A program made the translations under genes and the position numbers. The notes below the pieces were generated by a model. It was not told the origin of the DNA. It was given only the letters and a program-made list of their open reading frames with translations, and did not search any database. Positions 22,848 to 36,151 of a DNA stretch of 64,000 nucleotides are shown piece after piece. The stretch lies in NCBI GenBank assembly GCA_036346225.1, contig JARFIW010001340.1, positions 558,001 through 622,000 of the forward strand, in the 5' to 3' direction. The stretch comes from Platerodrilus igneus. Taxonomy: Eukaryota; Arthropoda; Insecta; Coleoptera; Lycidae. Each line of letters opens with the position of its first letter. Position 1 is the first letter of the stretch.

Positions 22848-23030
22848 TTATATGTTATGGTAAGGCTTAAGCAACGAATCACTGCCAACATGCCAGACCG
22901 CTAACTAATTGTGAATTATGTCATGGAGACATTAATTAAGTTATATGTTATGGTAAGGCTTAAGCAGCGAATCGCTACCAACATGCCAGACCGCTAGCTA
23001 ATTGTGAATTATGTCATGGTGACATTTTAA
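22848..23030. repeat. Tandem duplication, unit 93 bases, two copies
   Basis: TTATATGTTATGGTAAGGCT begins at 22848 and 22941. The copies are nearly identical and both end in GTGAATTATGTCATGG-GACATT. It sits between two LINE 3' ends. Confidence 0.85.
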
Positions 23031-24680
23031 TTTTTTTTTATTTTGTTTTCGAACTTACTTAAGGTCGGTTTGACGCAAATCTAAATTCTTTTCTATTCTA
23101 AGCTAGTCTAAAGAGGTCTACATACCCTTCGCAACCTAAATCTCTAATATTTTGACTAATATAGCTTTATCTAGGTCTTCCTGCTCTATTTTTATTTGGT
23201 AGTCTATAATCTAAGACTTTACTAAATAGTCCCTCATGTCTTAACTGGTGCCCTATCATTCTATCTCTCCTGACCTTTAGTTGTTTCCGCATACAGGGTT
23301 CCTCACCTATCTTTTTATAAACTTCCTCATTTGTTACTCTATCAGTCCAACTAATCTTTAACATTCTCATATAAAACCAAGTTTCAAAAACTTCTATCTT
23401 TTTCTTATCTACTTCTTTAATTGTCCAAGTCTCACTACAATATAATAGAACGCTTCATATGTACGAATTTAACAAACTTTTTCTATTATCTAAACTAATA
23501 CTATTAGCTATTAGTAGGTATTTCTTTTTTAAAACATTTTTCTAACATGAGCTATTCTAGCTACTATATCCCTTCTGCTACGTCCGTCCTTTGTAATTAT
23601 ACTACCTAAATAGCAAAATTCATCTACCTCCTCTAACTCGGTATTACCTATTTCTAATTTTGGTTTAGAACTAGGCTGTAACTCATTTGTCATATTCTTT
23701 GTCTTTCCTGAGTTAATTCTTATCTAAAATATTTAAAAACTCTTCTAACTCTTTTCTAGACTCTGCTATAATGGCCATGTCATCTGCAAAATGTAACATG
23801 TCTATTTTCTATCTCTGTTCACTAATACTTATCTCTTTTCTCTCTATAGCTAAGTTTAAAGCTCCCTCAATATAAACATTAAAAATCAAGGGAGATAGGA
23901 TACAGCCCTGTCTAATCCCAGTTCTAATCTTAGCTTCCTTTTCTATTTCATCAAATCTAACTACTACGCTTTGATTTTTATATAGACTGTAAATAATTTT
24001 TCTATCTTTATGAGAGATTCCTATTTTTCGCAAAACCCTGAACATAACAATCCAATTAACCTTATCACATGCTTTTTCTAAATCTACAAATGCGAAATGA
24101 GCCTTTTTATTTTTTTGTAACCTTTTTTTCCGTCCAACCCTGTATATATAATATATTCATTTAGTTTCTTTATATTATTATTATAAAGTTTAAGTTTATT
24201 TGTTAATGGTAATATTTGCTCTTCTATCTAAATTTAATATACCCGCTCACGTTATCACCTTTAATGTTCCATCTTGTTTGCCGTATGTTTGGTGATTACG
24301 CGGCCTAACACAGTCCATTGTCACCGCTTGAACAATAAGTTTCCGTTTCGCAGATCAGTCCTCGTATAGGACTACCTCACCGCTTTTATCTTAGTTTTCG
24401 AGTGCAGTAAAAAGTGTTCTGGATCCAAGAATCTTCACCACTCTAACTGGACATCGGGTAAAAATATTGAAGGCCGTATTTGTTTAATATGTGTTTGCTG
24501 ATACACCCCTTTTTCTCTCTTGAGCATCTTTTATGTACTCAACACCTTTTTTCGATAATTACCCTAATCATTAGTATAGGTTCTCTAGTCACTCTGTCTT
24601 TACGAAAACAATATTGGTTTTTGTCTAAATAATTTTCAGTCAAAACTTCTACTCTATTTTTAATTATTATCGTTACTATA
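23031..24680 (-). mobile_element. RTE LINE fragment with insertion
   Basis: Minus-strand fragments give, from 5' to 3': QYCFRKDRVTREPI near 24600, FAFVDLEKACD near 24080, an RT palm piece at 24045-23809 (IRQGCILSPLIFNVYIEGAL), and the C-terminal region at 23370-23167 (MLKISWTDRVTNEEVYKKIG and RRDRMIGHQLRHEG). This is the same order as in the nearly complete copy at 48770-52110. About 400 unrelated bases (24130-24530) separate the first two pieces. Many frameshifts are present. Confidence 0.85.
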
Positions 24681-24960
24681 AGATGTTATATATTTTGCTT
24701 ACCCATTTTTATATGCTTATATTATGACGCTTTGTTTACTAGTACATAACAAACGATTACGTAACTTATTTGTTTTATTGTATTGTGAATAGTCTTTCAA
24801 GATTCGATGTTAACAATATAGTTTTACAGAGGTTTCCAATGTGTTCTTTCTATTTCACCCACGCCCCTCTCCGACGTTTTTGAGCTAGCCCAAATTCTAC
24901 CATTCTACCATTCTGTCCCCGTTCTGTTGCGGTATTCGGTGTAAACGATTTCTCTACTTA
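24681..24960. other. Unassigned spacer
   Basis: AT-rich, no recognisable feature. It lies between the LINE fragment and the Gypsy integrase. Confidence 0.3.
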
Positions 24961-24979
24961 CTCTTTTTTCGTGTTTGCG

Positions 24980-26121
24980 CGGAATACCGTAACAAGTTAT
25001 ACAAACACATTGTAGATAATTCATTTAATGCTAATGTAAATAATTGGAAAATATTTGTTCCAAAACCGGAGCGTTTGGAAATAATAAAGAATAGTCATGA
25101 TTCTCCGCTTGCAGGTCATTTAGGGATATACCACAGAGTTCTTTCTAGACATTATTGGCCCGGAATGAAATTCGACATATTGAAATACATACAAAGATGC
25201 AAAATTTGTTGCGAAACAAAACCCGAACAACGGAAAAAAGCAGGGCAAATGGAGTCAAAAACGAATATTACAAGATGTTGGCAGTACATTACTACAGACA
25301 TTTTTAGACCTTATCCTCGTAGTACGCACGGGAACAAATTTATACTAGCCATTTGTGATTACTTTAGTAAATTTTCTTTGTTTTTCTCAATGCGAACAGC
25401 TATGGCAGCAAAAATGACTAAACTAATAGAAGATAATGTATTTTTAATTTTTGGAGTTCCTGAATATCTCAAATCAGATAATGGCGGTCAATATAAGGGT
25501 AGAGAGTTTACTAAATTAATGAAAGATTACAATATAAAATTTTTAACTACTCCGGTAGATTCTCCAGAAAATAACCCGACCGAGAGATATAATAGTACAT
25601 TTAAAACTATAACAGCTTATATCGAAGAAAATCAAAAACTTTGGGATAAAAATCTATCTAAACTTGGTTGTGCTTTGCGGACAGCGAAGTCGGAAGTAAC
25701 TAAAAACACACCTTATTTTGTTAATTTTGGTGGTGAAATGATATTAGATGGTAGACAATATAAAGATGATGAACAGAAACAATTAATAGAGAACGATAAT
25801 AATACAACAAAGGATAACGGTAGGACAAGCAAAATTAATAAATTTAAAGAAATTAGAACTTTTGTAATACAAAAACTTAAAGAAGCTCATACACGAGCAA
25901 CCCATAATTATAATTTAAGACATAGGCCAGTAAGTTTAAAAGAGGGAGATTTTTGTTGGAAAATAAATCACAATTTGTCAGATGCTTCAAAGAATTATTC
26001 AGCAAAATTGGGCAGAAAGTTTTCTGGCCCCTATAAGGCGAAGAAAAATAAGGCATTAATACGTATGAGTTGGAAGACTATAATGGTAGATCAAAGGGTC
26101 ACTGGCATATTTCAAACCTAA
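24980..26121 (+). pseudogene. Gypsy-type integrase, nearly intact
   Basis: The frame is open from before 25000 to 26121, counted here from 25075. HHCC zinc site: H8, H15, C42, C45. Catalytic residues: D75 (TTDIF), D135 (KSDNGGQY) and E170 (NPTERYN). The C-terminal domain has FSGPYKAKK, and a one-base shift near 26060 restores the usual YELEDYNGRSKG and WHISNLKP ending. There is no RT or RNase H upstream, so the element is 5'-truncated. Its 3' remainder lies at 37022, beyond the DNA transposon inserted just after the gene. It could be mistaken for a domesticated integrase because the frame is so long, but the polypurine tract and LTR downstream argue for a plain retrotransposon. Confidence 0.85.
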
Positions 26122-26140
26122 AACCCGACTTTACCTTATA

Positions 26141-26153
26141 CACTCAGAAAAAT
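26141..26153. repeat. Terminal inverted repeat, left
   Basis: CACTCAGAAAAAT, preceded by TA. It matches the right end, 10.9 kb away, in inverted orientation. Confidence 0.85.
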
Positions 26154-26862
26154 AATGTTGCCACAAAAAAAAAATTGTTACCACAACAAAAACATATTAG
26201 TAGCTATAGCCTCAACAGAACTTTTAGTTGCAACAACAAATAGGTATATGTTGTATGGTTTTGGTTGCATGAACTAAATAATTAGTTGGTAGGACACATG
26301 GGCGTTTTGTTCAATTAACAAATTTTTTAGTTAGAATGTAAATATTTTGGTTATGGTAAGCAATATTATTACTTAAGCAGACATATTCATTTTGTTACAC
26401 CAGCAATCAGTTTCCTTGTTCTTACAGCACCATATGTTAGATGTACAAACTATATTTGCATTTCAAGCAACACTTTTTTACTCGAATTCAGCTTTTTTAT
26501 TGTCACATTGAGAACCAAAATTTGTTGAGACAGCATAAAGATTATGTTCCCTCGGATACAAACTTTTTCACATTAAATGATATCATTTGTTGCAATGTGA
26601 TTTATACTTGTTCCACCAACAATTGCTTTTGCTGCTGTTACTGTCACATTTGCTAGATATACTCAAATTGTTTGTTGGATAGTGTGCTATCATTAATTAC
26701 AATAACAATTTAGTTGTTGTCAGAACTCACATGTTAGTTAGCAATGGTAAAGCCATGGTTGTGGTGAGTATTACAATTTGTTGCATAAGCAAGTAATTTT
26801 TGTTCAGTCAACTACCAGTTTTTTTATTATAGCAACTCTATTAGTTATATGAACTAAAAGTT

Positions 26863-27135
26863 CTCACCAAAGAAAGAAATATACTACCTCGCCTAAGCAA
26901 ATAGTATTATAAAAAAAATACAGCCTACTTCAGTAATTTCTCAATACCCTATTACCAAATGGCTTCTACAGACAGGCAAGTTTCAGAATGCATTCTTCAA
27001 TTGAAGAATGGTTTTCCAACTTGCCTGTAGCTCATTTGGTATAGTGTGTGGAGTAATCGCTGAAATAGATTGTATTTTTTAATAATACCACTTGCTTAGG
27101 TGAGGTTGTATATTTCTTTCTTCGGTGAGTACTTT
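26863..27135. repeat. Foldback (MITE-like) palindrome
   Basis: The two halves are imperfect reverse complements over about 130 bases each. The outer ends are AGTTCTCACC(A/G)AAGAAAGAAATATAC and the centre is ATTCTTCAATTGAAGAAT near 27000. No coding capacity. It looks like a small non-autonomous element nested in the transposon, or a hairpin of the transposon itself. Confidence 0.8.
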
Positions 27136-27824
27136 TAATGCATATAACGAATTAGTTACAACACGTTTAGCAATTTATGTAATTAAATTTTACTTTCATT
27201 AGATTGATGAATTCACTGTACATGAAATCTTACACAATTTGCCAAAATAAACACCACTATATAAGAAAACTATTTATTTTTGTGTAAGGTAACATCATAA
27301 AAACAAATTAGATATTTTTACACAATAAGCGATTGTAATACAAAAATTAAAATAATAGTATACCAAGTAAACCAACATATAATGTTATATAGAATCCTTA
27401 CAATACTACTTACGATAAAGAAATGTTTTATGTCACATTTACATTAATTTTATGTAACAATAATATTGAATGTTGCATAACCTGTGATATAAAAAATGTT
27501 TATTACATAATTTATCATAGAACATTTATGTAAAAGTCACTCCCTGTAACGTTTGCACTGTGAGTTTAGGTTATAAAAGTTATGGCACAGATTAATTATA
27601 TAACTAAAGGTAATTCATATAAAACGTGATATAAATTTACTGCTAATAACCTGAACATGATTTTGTAAATTGTAAATTGAGCTTTACAATTCACTTCTAT
27701 TTAAAAACATTGAAACATAACTGTATTGCTCTATTACTGGTAAATTCTGAAGTATTATAAAACAAAAATAGAAATAAATAGAAGATTACAATCATTAATT
27801 TTCAGTACACTGCTGCTTTAGAAT
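27136..27824. other. Transposon 3' flank without genes
   Basis: AT-rich sequence between the foldback and the transposase stop codon. Polyadenylation signals (TTTATT on the plus strand) are present near 27776. No gene is seen. Confidence 0.4.
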
Positions 27825-30296
27825 TTACAAATAACTTTCCATCGGCCATCCTGTGTATTGTAGCATCGTGTTTTCATATAATTCATTAAAACTAACAAAA
27901 CTGAAGAGTTTTTCATGATATGCCATATCTAGCACTGCATAGGCATGGATGTGGTCATCAAAGTGTGACACTTTAACTACATGACAGAGAAATCCAATTT
28001 CTCGATGCTGATTTACTAATATCAATTCTATTTTTCCAAATACTGGAAGAGAATTTTCTACCATATTCATTAGAATTAAAGTTTGAGTTTTATATTTGAT
28101 GTTACAAAATGAAATATACTTAGTAATAAAACTACCTAAAAATAGTGGTGGAATATACTTTGAGTAATCTGTAATATAATTTATGGAATCCCTAGACATT
28201 TCTGGTCCAATATTAAGCCTACTGCTAAATCCTAGCTTGTTAAAAAAGCGATAACATAACTGAAGCTGGTTTTTAATAGCTATAGTCTTAGTGATATTTA
28301 CTCTTGAACAACTAACATTTGCAGTCATTTTCGCTTGCCTATGTTTAGATTCATATCTCATACAAGACAAGTACTTTATGGGTCCTATATGAGACATGAT
28401 ACGGGCATAATGTAATAGATGGTGATGTTTCGGTTTCAAGGTATCTTTAAATAACCTTTGATAAAGATCGTTATGTCTAATTATGTAATATTGTAATTTA
28501 ATCAAAAGTGTATCATCAACATATTCAGAGTGAACAAGGTCAAAAAGTTGCCTTAATATTTTATAAAACTCCCAAACGTCATCATCTCTTGGAACAAGAT
28601 CTCCAATCAGTAGGCCAAAATCTCTTACAAAACAGAGCATTTCAGAAGCAGACATTGAAATTTTAGTTTTCACAAAACATCTGCACGTAGTTTAGGGGGT
28701 CTATTTAAATCCCGGGATGAATAATTAAAACACTGAATTCTTTCATTCAAAGTATTCAATGATAGATATTTGGCATCGTGCAAAATGTGTCTTAAAATAT
28801 GTAGCATATCGTAATGACATACTCCCTCATATAGGTCATGCATAATGTCAACGTAATAATTTTGAACTGCGTGGAAGTGATTCAACGTGTTAAATAAACA
28901 ATTTTCTTTAATTCCTGTTAAAGATACATTGTGTTGAGCAAGATCCTGTGTATAATTTGCAATAGTTCGAATTAATAATAAATCTTCTTTGTTTTGAATC
29001 TTTGATGCCTGTTTATCGATTCTACAAAACGACAATTGAACTGACAGTTAAAACTTTCACTAAATCCTAGAACTGAATGCAATCCTAAATTATCCCCAGT
29101 ATAAGAGTTAAAACAAAACGAATTTCAATAAAGCCGTATTGTTTTAACACAAAGTTAATTCCTGATTTCTCCAACGCCTTAAATTCATCTACCAAAATTC
29201 TAAAAACTGCATTATTTCCGAATTCTTTTCTATCATTACTATGAAACAATAAAGCTAAAAAAATATTTTCCTGAAGTGACGAATACTGGGGTGGGATTGT
29301 TGGAAGACTAACATACACTGCCCCTAATTTTTGTTTCCCAGAATGAAAACCCAATGGATTGCCACACTCAAATTCATCATAATACATTAATAGTGGTAGA
29401 ACTAATTTGCTACTGGTAACATCGAAATTTTGTATAATGCTCTGAAAATGAGGAGACTGATATACATTGCACATTAAATCTTCGTTTTTCAGTTTATTAA
29501 TGTGCACTAACATATCACTGTACATACCATCAATTTTAAATAGTTCAGTGAAAACTAAAGTAAGAGGCATAAATTGACCTCTAACCTTTTCACACTTAAG
29601 CATTACTGTTTCACCATCTAGGTCAATCGATTGTTTTTTTCGTTCACCTATAATAAATTCTACAGGCTTGACATATAATTTATCATTTTCAAATTTTTTT
29701 GTTCGGAGATACTCTGTTTTATATTCATTAAAAGAATTTATCAAATTATTAAACAGACAATCAACATCAGAAATATATTTTTCTTCAACTCTATGCTTTA
29801 TAAAAATGTCTAATACGAATTGTTTAAGAATATCTATAAAACCACCATTTAGAAATTCGGAAACAAAATCTACTATATCCTGAATATATTTTCGCGGAAC
29901 TAAAGACGAATGGTAAAGTTTAGATAAAAAGGACATGCATTCACGATTTAACATGTCATTAAAGGTTTCGACAATTGATGAAGTTAATGGCATATTCCAC
30001 GCTTCTACTGCTTCAACTGATATCAAAGGAGTATCAATAATTTTTTGAGGATGTAACTTAGTCATCACATTTGATTTAGTATAATTTTTGTTTATAAGAT
30101 TGTGAGTTTGATCTAATATATGCTTATATTTTAAATGGTGTTTAAATGATTTAAGGGTAGAAAAATCTCTAACACAGTTACTTTGAGAACAACGGTAAGT
30201 ACCATTATTATCACATCGATGTTGAATTTTTAAATGTAACACCAAAGATGTTATAGATGGAAAATTATTTTTACATTTAAAACAATAGAGTGCCAT
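27825..30296 (-). pseudogene. Transposase with C2H2 fingers, DDE type
   Basis: The ATG at 30296 opens a zinc-finger region: CFKC plus a histidine pair, then a CSQSNC type finger with a histidine pair, within residues 1-60. The long core carries YYDEFECGNPLG (first acidic candidate), GDNLG followed by a cysteine cluster near 29040, DIMHDLYEGVCHYDM (second acidic candidate, 28860 region) and KPKHHHLLHYAR with MRYESKH (third, near 28350). These blocks occur in the same order in a large, poorly named family of animal transposon proteins. Three open pieces (30296-29085, 29035-28670, 28673-27825) add up to about 805 codons. Two single-base frameshifts divide them, near 29070 in a G run and near 28676. 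No introns are seen. It would bind and cut the element ends in the nucleus. Confidence 0.75.
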
Positions 30297-32439
30297 AGTA
30301 TTTAATATTTTCTAATGGTATTTATAATAGTTTCTACTGCTAAATACTTAGAATCATACTTAGTTTCCAAGCCGTAAAGAGATTTTTGAATAAGTAGCCA
30401 TACTTGTTCTGCTTCTTTTGGATACTCAGCATTTAAGGCATGCAAAAGGCCAAATGTCACATCAACTGCTTTTAGAGGTGTTGGGACTTCATACAGCAGT
30501 CGTCAATTGAAACGTAAAATGCCTTAATAGTTTCTAAAGAAGGTCCAACAAAAACTGGCGTAGGTTGTTGCGTCAGACCATAGCTGGCTAATTTATTTCT
30601 TTTTCGTTCTAATGCAGGTTTTATTTCAGCAACAATCTAAAAAAAATAAACATTAATTTTATAAAATGACAGTTGAAAATGTACTTTAACATGCAGAATA
30701 AATCCTTCACTTATTTCCATCGTTGAAGGTTTCCAAAACTTATTTTCCTTTGTATCTTTGTTTTTTTGTTTTATAACTACTACTGATTTCATTAGCATTG
30801 GCAAAAGAAACAGTACATGACAGGAATACGAATCTACAATAATGAGCACACATACATATTGTAAAACATATCGTGTTGTTTAGCTTTACCTTCGTCCAAG
30901 TGAGATTCAAATGTTTTCAAATAATCATGAACAGCACTATTATTTAATGATTTTGCATATTTTAATATGTTTTTAGAAAATTCAGTAAAATTCGAAAATA
31001 ATTTTGTTTCTAACTGTGGAAACTTAATATGGAAATCTTTCTGGAGCTAAAAACAATACAGATGCCAAATGAGATTGTTAACCAAGTTTTTAAATATTAC
31101 CAAAGTATATCCCAAATTTAATTTTAATGCTGGAAATGCATTAAAATATTCATTGATGGGTTTACTTCTCCACAGACTCCTAGGTAGATAAGTTTTTTCC
31201 CATCTATCTATAACTGACGTCCATGGTTCAATGGAGTTTCTTAGCCAGTTTACGTTTTCTTTATCTAATTCGCTTTCTGAACAGTTTACATGAGAATCAG
31301 GATTTGATTGGTTTACTTCATGTTTTATCGGAGCCAACAAACCGCTGTCTCGCATTTTTCGCCGTCGTTATAATATTTTCTGAATAATTTGCCACATCCT
31401 ACTTTATTAAAAGACCCAGAAATTTTTTTCTTGTAAGCTACTGAAAAGTATAGTTCCTAAAAACTCAATTGAATTTAAGATCAAGCAAATTAAAAGGTTA
31501 CCTTGATCTCAGAAGGAAATATTGAAACAACTGCATTTGCTAATAAATGAAACCTTTCAACAGAAATCCTAAAAGAAAAAACTTAAATACTTTTATGTTT
31601 ATTGTGGTACTACGGACCTTTTATCAACATCATCTGCAATTTCATTTTCTATAATAATTTCTGTCAATTTATCACGCATATCGTCTGTAAGAGTTTTATT
31701 TTTTTCATAAAAGCATAGGATTGCTTTTCCTTTCTGGAACTTTGATAAATCATTTTTTAAATTGGTTTCTTTTTCTGCTTTATCAATAGCTTCCTTTCTA
31801 GTCCGTCCAACAGGTGAATTTTGTACCTCTTCTATATTTAATCCTAAAATAGCACCAGGCCAAGGGTTGCCTAAACAAAACTACTAAAGTATTCCATTTG
31901 AGAAAAAGTTACTTACAAGAAGATGACAAGTCTTCAATATCAGAATTTGCAGGTGATAATAAGGAATCACAATTTGACGAAGCAAGAGAACCTGCATCTG
32001 TAGATGTATCTTCTTCGAGTGGTCTTAGCTTGGCCCATTTATGTTCTCGATATTTTTTTAAAAATAACATCCGCGGTCCAATTTTTGGAATTAGTTCTTT
32101 TATTGCGTCATCTGTTAATTCATTAAAAGCCTCCATATCTATATCATTTTCTATAATAAAATTTGTTTATTTTTATATTTAATAAAAACCTGTAATAAGT
32201 AAGTATTTAAGGAAATTGTTGTTTTTAGTTCATTCCGCAAAATATCAAAACCAAAAGAAATTTTCAAAACAAACATTTTACGAATGTTACGACTTAAGTG
32301 CACAGATAAATTTTTACAAAGTGTACCTATTTTGTTTTTATCTCGTAAAATTGCAGAAAGTTGTATTTGTCTAACGTCAAAACCTGCAGCATATAAAAAT
32401 TCAGATTTTCATAATTTCGAAAGTCAAATATGTACCAAG

Positions 32440-33125
32440 TTGGACTGGGTCACGAATTTTTTGGGCCCAGTGACTTAGTTTGTCACTGACCCAGTATGGC
32501 CCGGTCAGATCCAAAATGATCCAAAATAACAGCTACCACTTACCAACAGGATGTTGAAAAGGTAAACAAGTGTCATTCTTATCACTTAATTTATTACAAT
32601 GGATAAATAATGATTGCAGGTATGGTACTTGTACTTTAGAACTCAAGTTTCAAGGGATTCTTACTGTACAATTGCTTATTTTTAAACCTTTAAAAATAAT
32701 TTTAATGCAAACAAGTGGTATTGCGATGAAAAATGTAACAGTCCAATTTTTGAAACCATTCATAAATAAATAACAAACATACAGGGATGTCAAGATGAGA
32801 AATGAATACATTTTATATCAAATATAATGTAAACATACCATTGTAATTAGAATGCATTTACTATGTACACATACTTGTGTTAGGTTTTGCTCATCACTAT
32901 AAGTTGATAAGTACTTTACACTGGTTATTTCAAATCATTATTATCTAAAACAAACCAGCAAGGCAGTGCACTGGGGCATACCGGATTACTGGGCCAACAA
33001 GGGTAGGGTGCGTCGTCGAACCAGTCTGGGTCCCTGGGTCAGTCTGAGGCACCGGGTTAGCCTGGGTTATGGAGTCATAGGTTAATTATGTAAGTTTCCG
33101 AATGGCCCAGTGACCCATTTGACCC
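32440..33125. repeat. Possible nested insertion in the long intron
   Basis: Two islands (32440-32515 and 32990-33125) share GGGTCA, GGCCCAGTGAC and GACCC motifs, partly as inverted copies. They are richer in GC than the surrounding intron. This suggests the two ends of an unclassified insertion, but I cannot fix its boundaries. Confidence 0.3.
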
Positions 33126-36089
33126 ATTAGTAATTAAGGTTTCAAGATTTAGGCATCCACAAGCTTGAAATAGTTGCAATTTCAAAGTTTTAGTGTAAAA
33201 CTTTATTGACAGAAGATTTTGCAAGTTACGTAACTGATAATTTAAACATTACGTATTAGCATATGCAGGAATGAAAAATTTAGAAATTGAAAATAATTTG
33301 TCGAATGATTTTGAATCGCAAAAATTTAGATCGTAATTATAAAATAATATCGTGAAATTTAAAGGAAAACTTCCCTTTTTTAATAACTTTAAATAGAAAG
33401 TTCGATAATATAAGAACTGTTTATCATCTAATCTGTACAATTAGAACTAATTTAGGAAATTCTGGTTATTATACTAATATTATTTGTAGCATGTAGTCAA
33501 AATTTGGATTACAATTACACAAAACTGTCAATATTACATTAAAATTTTAATGCTGTTTCACAATCAAAATTTTTAGATGGGTATGTTTTTGATATTTTAA
33601 CCTTTTAATGAATTGTTTTATTAGCAAAAAGAACAAATATAAAGATTTTTGTTATTTATCAATTTTTATTGGTTAAAAGTAAAAAGTGTAGGTATTTAGC
33701 CATGTATCTTAAAAGTTTAAACAATATGAGTACAAACTAGGAACTGAAATCTTCTCAATTAATTTAAATAGAATTGCCATTTATGTTTAGTACTGAAGTA
33801 AGCTCTTTAATGATTTTTTTCACTTAGCATTGATCATTCAGCAATTCTTATAATAGCTTTAATCAAATATTCACATTTCATATCATTGTTAGATCTGCAA
33901 AAATTGCATTACCGTCAATGGAGTTGTTTTTATAGCTGTTGTTAGTGCCCTATTTGATTATTTCTTCTTAGTGGTAATTTGATTTCATTTATATCCACCC
34001 AATAAAAATAAACTTTTGGAAATGGTGAACACATATATAAAAAACAGCGAAATGCGTCATCTTACAACTACCAAAAGAGTTTTTCAAAGTGTTGAAAACA
34101 GATATCTTGAAAATTTTTTGTTAACTGTTCCTAAGCAGACATATTTAAACATATTTTGACATTTCCCCTACCCTATTTTGTGGGTGGAGTGATTTTGGAT
34201 TTTAAATGGAATGATGGTTTTTTAAAATTTGCATAAAAGGTTTTAATCTAGGTAAAACTAAGTGTGTGCAAAAAAGTACTAATTGGCTCTTTCAGTTACA
34301 GAATTATAATTTGTGAAGTTCAAATACAAAAAATTATTAATCAATAAAGAACGTAATCATTTGAATGGGATACTTGAAAACTATTAAAAACAGAGCAAAT
34401 CAATATTTTTTGTACACATACTTAGTTTTTACCTAGATTCGAATTTTATAAAAACATTTTCCTTCATTACATTTAAAAATCCAAAGATATTCCCGGCCTC
34501 TCAAATTAGCGTAAGAGAGAAATGTCAAATGTGTCCCTCTGTCACAATTATAAGTACTTCAGGACAATTTAACAAAAAAATTTATATCGTTTAAGAATAT
34601 CCTCTTGTAACACTCAGTATAATTTCTACATGCATTACATGCAATATAGTGCATTCAGTGTCAAGAATTATTGTAATCTTGGACACAAATTATAAACTTA
34701 AATAAGCTTTAGTATATCAATAATTTATCATTCAAACGAGTTGAAGCAGCTGTTTAAATTATGTTTCATTGTAACACCATTGGAATCCCAAAAATCTCGA
34801 ATAAAATTTTTTTCATATATAATATTAAAGTTTTTAGATACACTGTTTTGTTTATTATAACTATCACACTAATTGGTTGGTGATGATACTTGAAACTGAA
34901 GTTTAAACACACTTTTTCCAAATATCTGTTCAATATACTTTCAGAATAAGACAACAAATATGTTAAATTTTGGATGCACTTAAAATATTTCTCACACTTA
35001 AGACATTTAAATAAAGGTATGCAAATCATCTTAGAACTTATTCAGTTGGCGTCTCAAAATAAATTAACAAAATTATTAGAAATTCTTTTCAGACTAAAAT
35101 ATGACATGCTTTTAAAGATCTGACATACGACAAAAGAACCAACAAATGCTTGAAACGGTGAAAAAATTTATTGTAAGATTTGCATCTCTAATTTCAAGAT
35201 TGCATAGAATAAGAACAGCTTATTGTTTTACTAAAAAATAAATCAACAATTTATTTAAGGTATGTTAATTTTAATGGTGGTGATTATGTATAAAATTAAT
35301 ACATATATATCTCGGTAAAAACGATTTACTTGAGGTTACCAAATATATTTTGTCGATAATATTTTGTTATGCTGAGACAAATATATTTTAATTAAACATT
35401 TTCATAATTGAATCAAATATTAGAACTTTTTTCAGTAAGTAAAAGATTTATTTGAAATCTTTCTTGAATTAACAAAAACATTTTCTACTTAACCCATAAA
35501 CCATTTTTATTTAAAGAAATGTTAACTATCCAAATAACACCTTCCTAAACTTAAAACAAGACCAAATGTCAACTCAACGAAGGAGTTTTTTGAGTTAAAA
35601 AAATTAAGTGCATTATTTCTATTTAGGCGCTATCTTAAAATGAAGTATGTAAATACTTCAATTAATAAAAATGTTTGGTTATTTTAAAAATTAAATTCAT
35701 TAAATTCAACAAAACTGTTTTGTCGATTTCACAAATACTTAAATTGGCTAAAATAAACAAGTATGTTGAAATAACAAACAACATAATCAAAACAACAAAA
35801 TGTGTTTTTCCTTTTAACAAAGCGAAATTTCTACCTAACAAAATATTTTGTTGAACCAGCAACATTAGATCTCGTAATTCAAAGTAATTTTGATTTATTT
35901 GGATGTTATTATCGATAGTTTTAAAACAATATACTAGAATTTTACAGCACACATTAATTATTTATGTTTCAAGAAAAGCACAATTCATAAATCATAATTA
36001 ATATGAAAGTATAATATTTATTGACTATTCCCGCGTTTAATATAGACGTTCTTGATTGCATCATATATAATAAAAACAATTACTTACCT
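33126..36089. other. Long intron of the SAM gene, no further gene seen
   Basis: Strongly AT-rich. Short open frames on both strands look like chance. Nothing recognisable. Confidence 0.4.
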
Positions 36090-36151
36090 TGAAAAGCCAT
36101 TATTAATTGCGGCATGTTCCAAGAATCCAAAATTTCACTAATAGTATCCAT

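Larger units (their letters stand above)
30302..36151 (-). pseudogene. Spliced SAM-domain accessory gene of the transposon
   Basis: Exon 1 (36151-36090) starts ATGGATACT and ends at a GTAAGT donor. After a 3.9-kb intron, exon 2 starts near 32156 and completes a SAM domain (ILDSWNMPQL in exon 1; DAIKELIPKIGPRMLFL in exon 2). Further exons follow, each with plausible sites: about 31874-31630, 31566-31502, 31456-31088, 31047-30887, 30842-30690 and 30637-30302. Visible landmarks include TDDMRDKLTEIII, FPSEIK, GKLFRKYY, PTPVFVGPSLE and LNAEYPKEAEQVWLLIQKSLYG. The SAM domain suggests oligomerisation or protein binding. It ends 5 bases from the transposase start, in the same direction. Two single-base frameshifts (near 31345 and 30500) are present. 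Confidence 0.7.

Noticed and set aside
25075..26121. Domesticated host integrase gene
   Set aside because: The frame is long, but the element's polypurine tract and LTR are found beyond the inserted DNA transposon, so it is a normal truncated Gypsy.
32284..32773. Plus-strand short open frames in the transposon intron
   Set aside because: Composition and length fit chance in AT-rich DNA; no motif and wrong strand for the element's genes.
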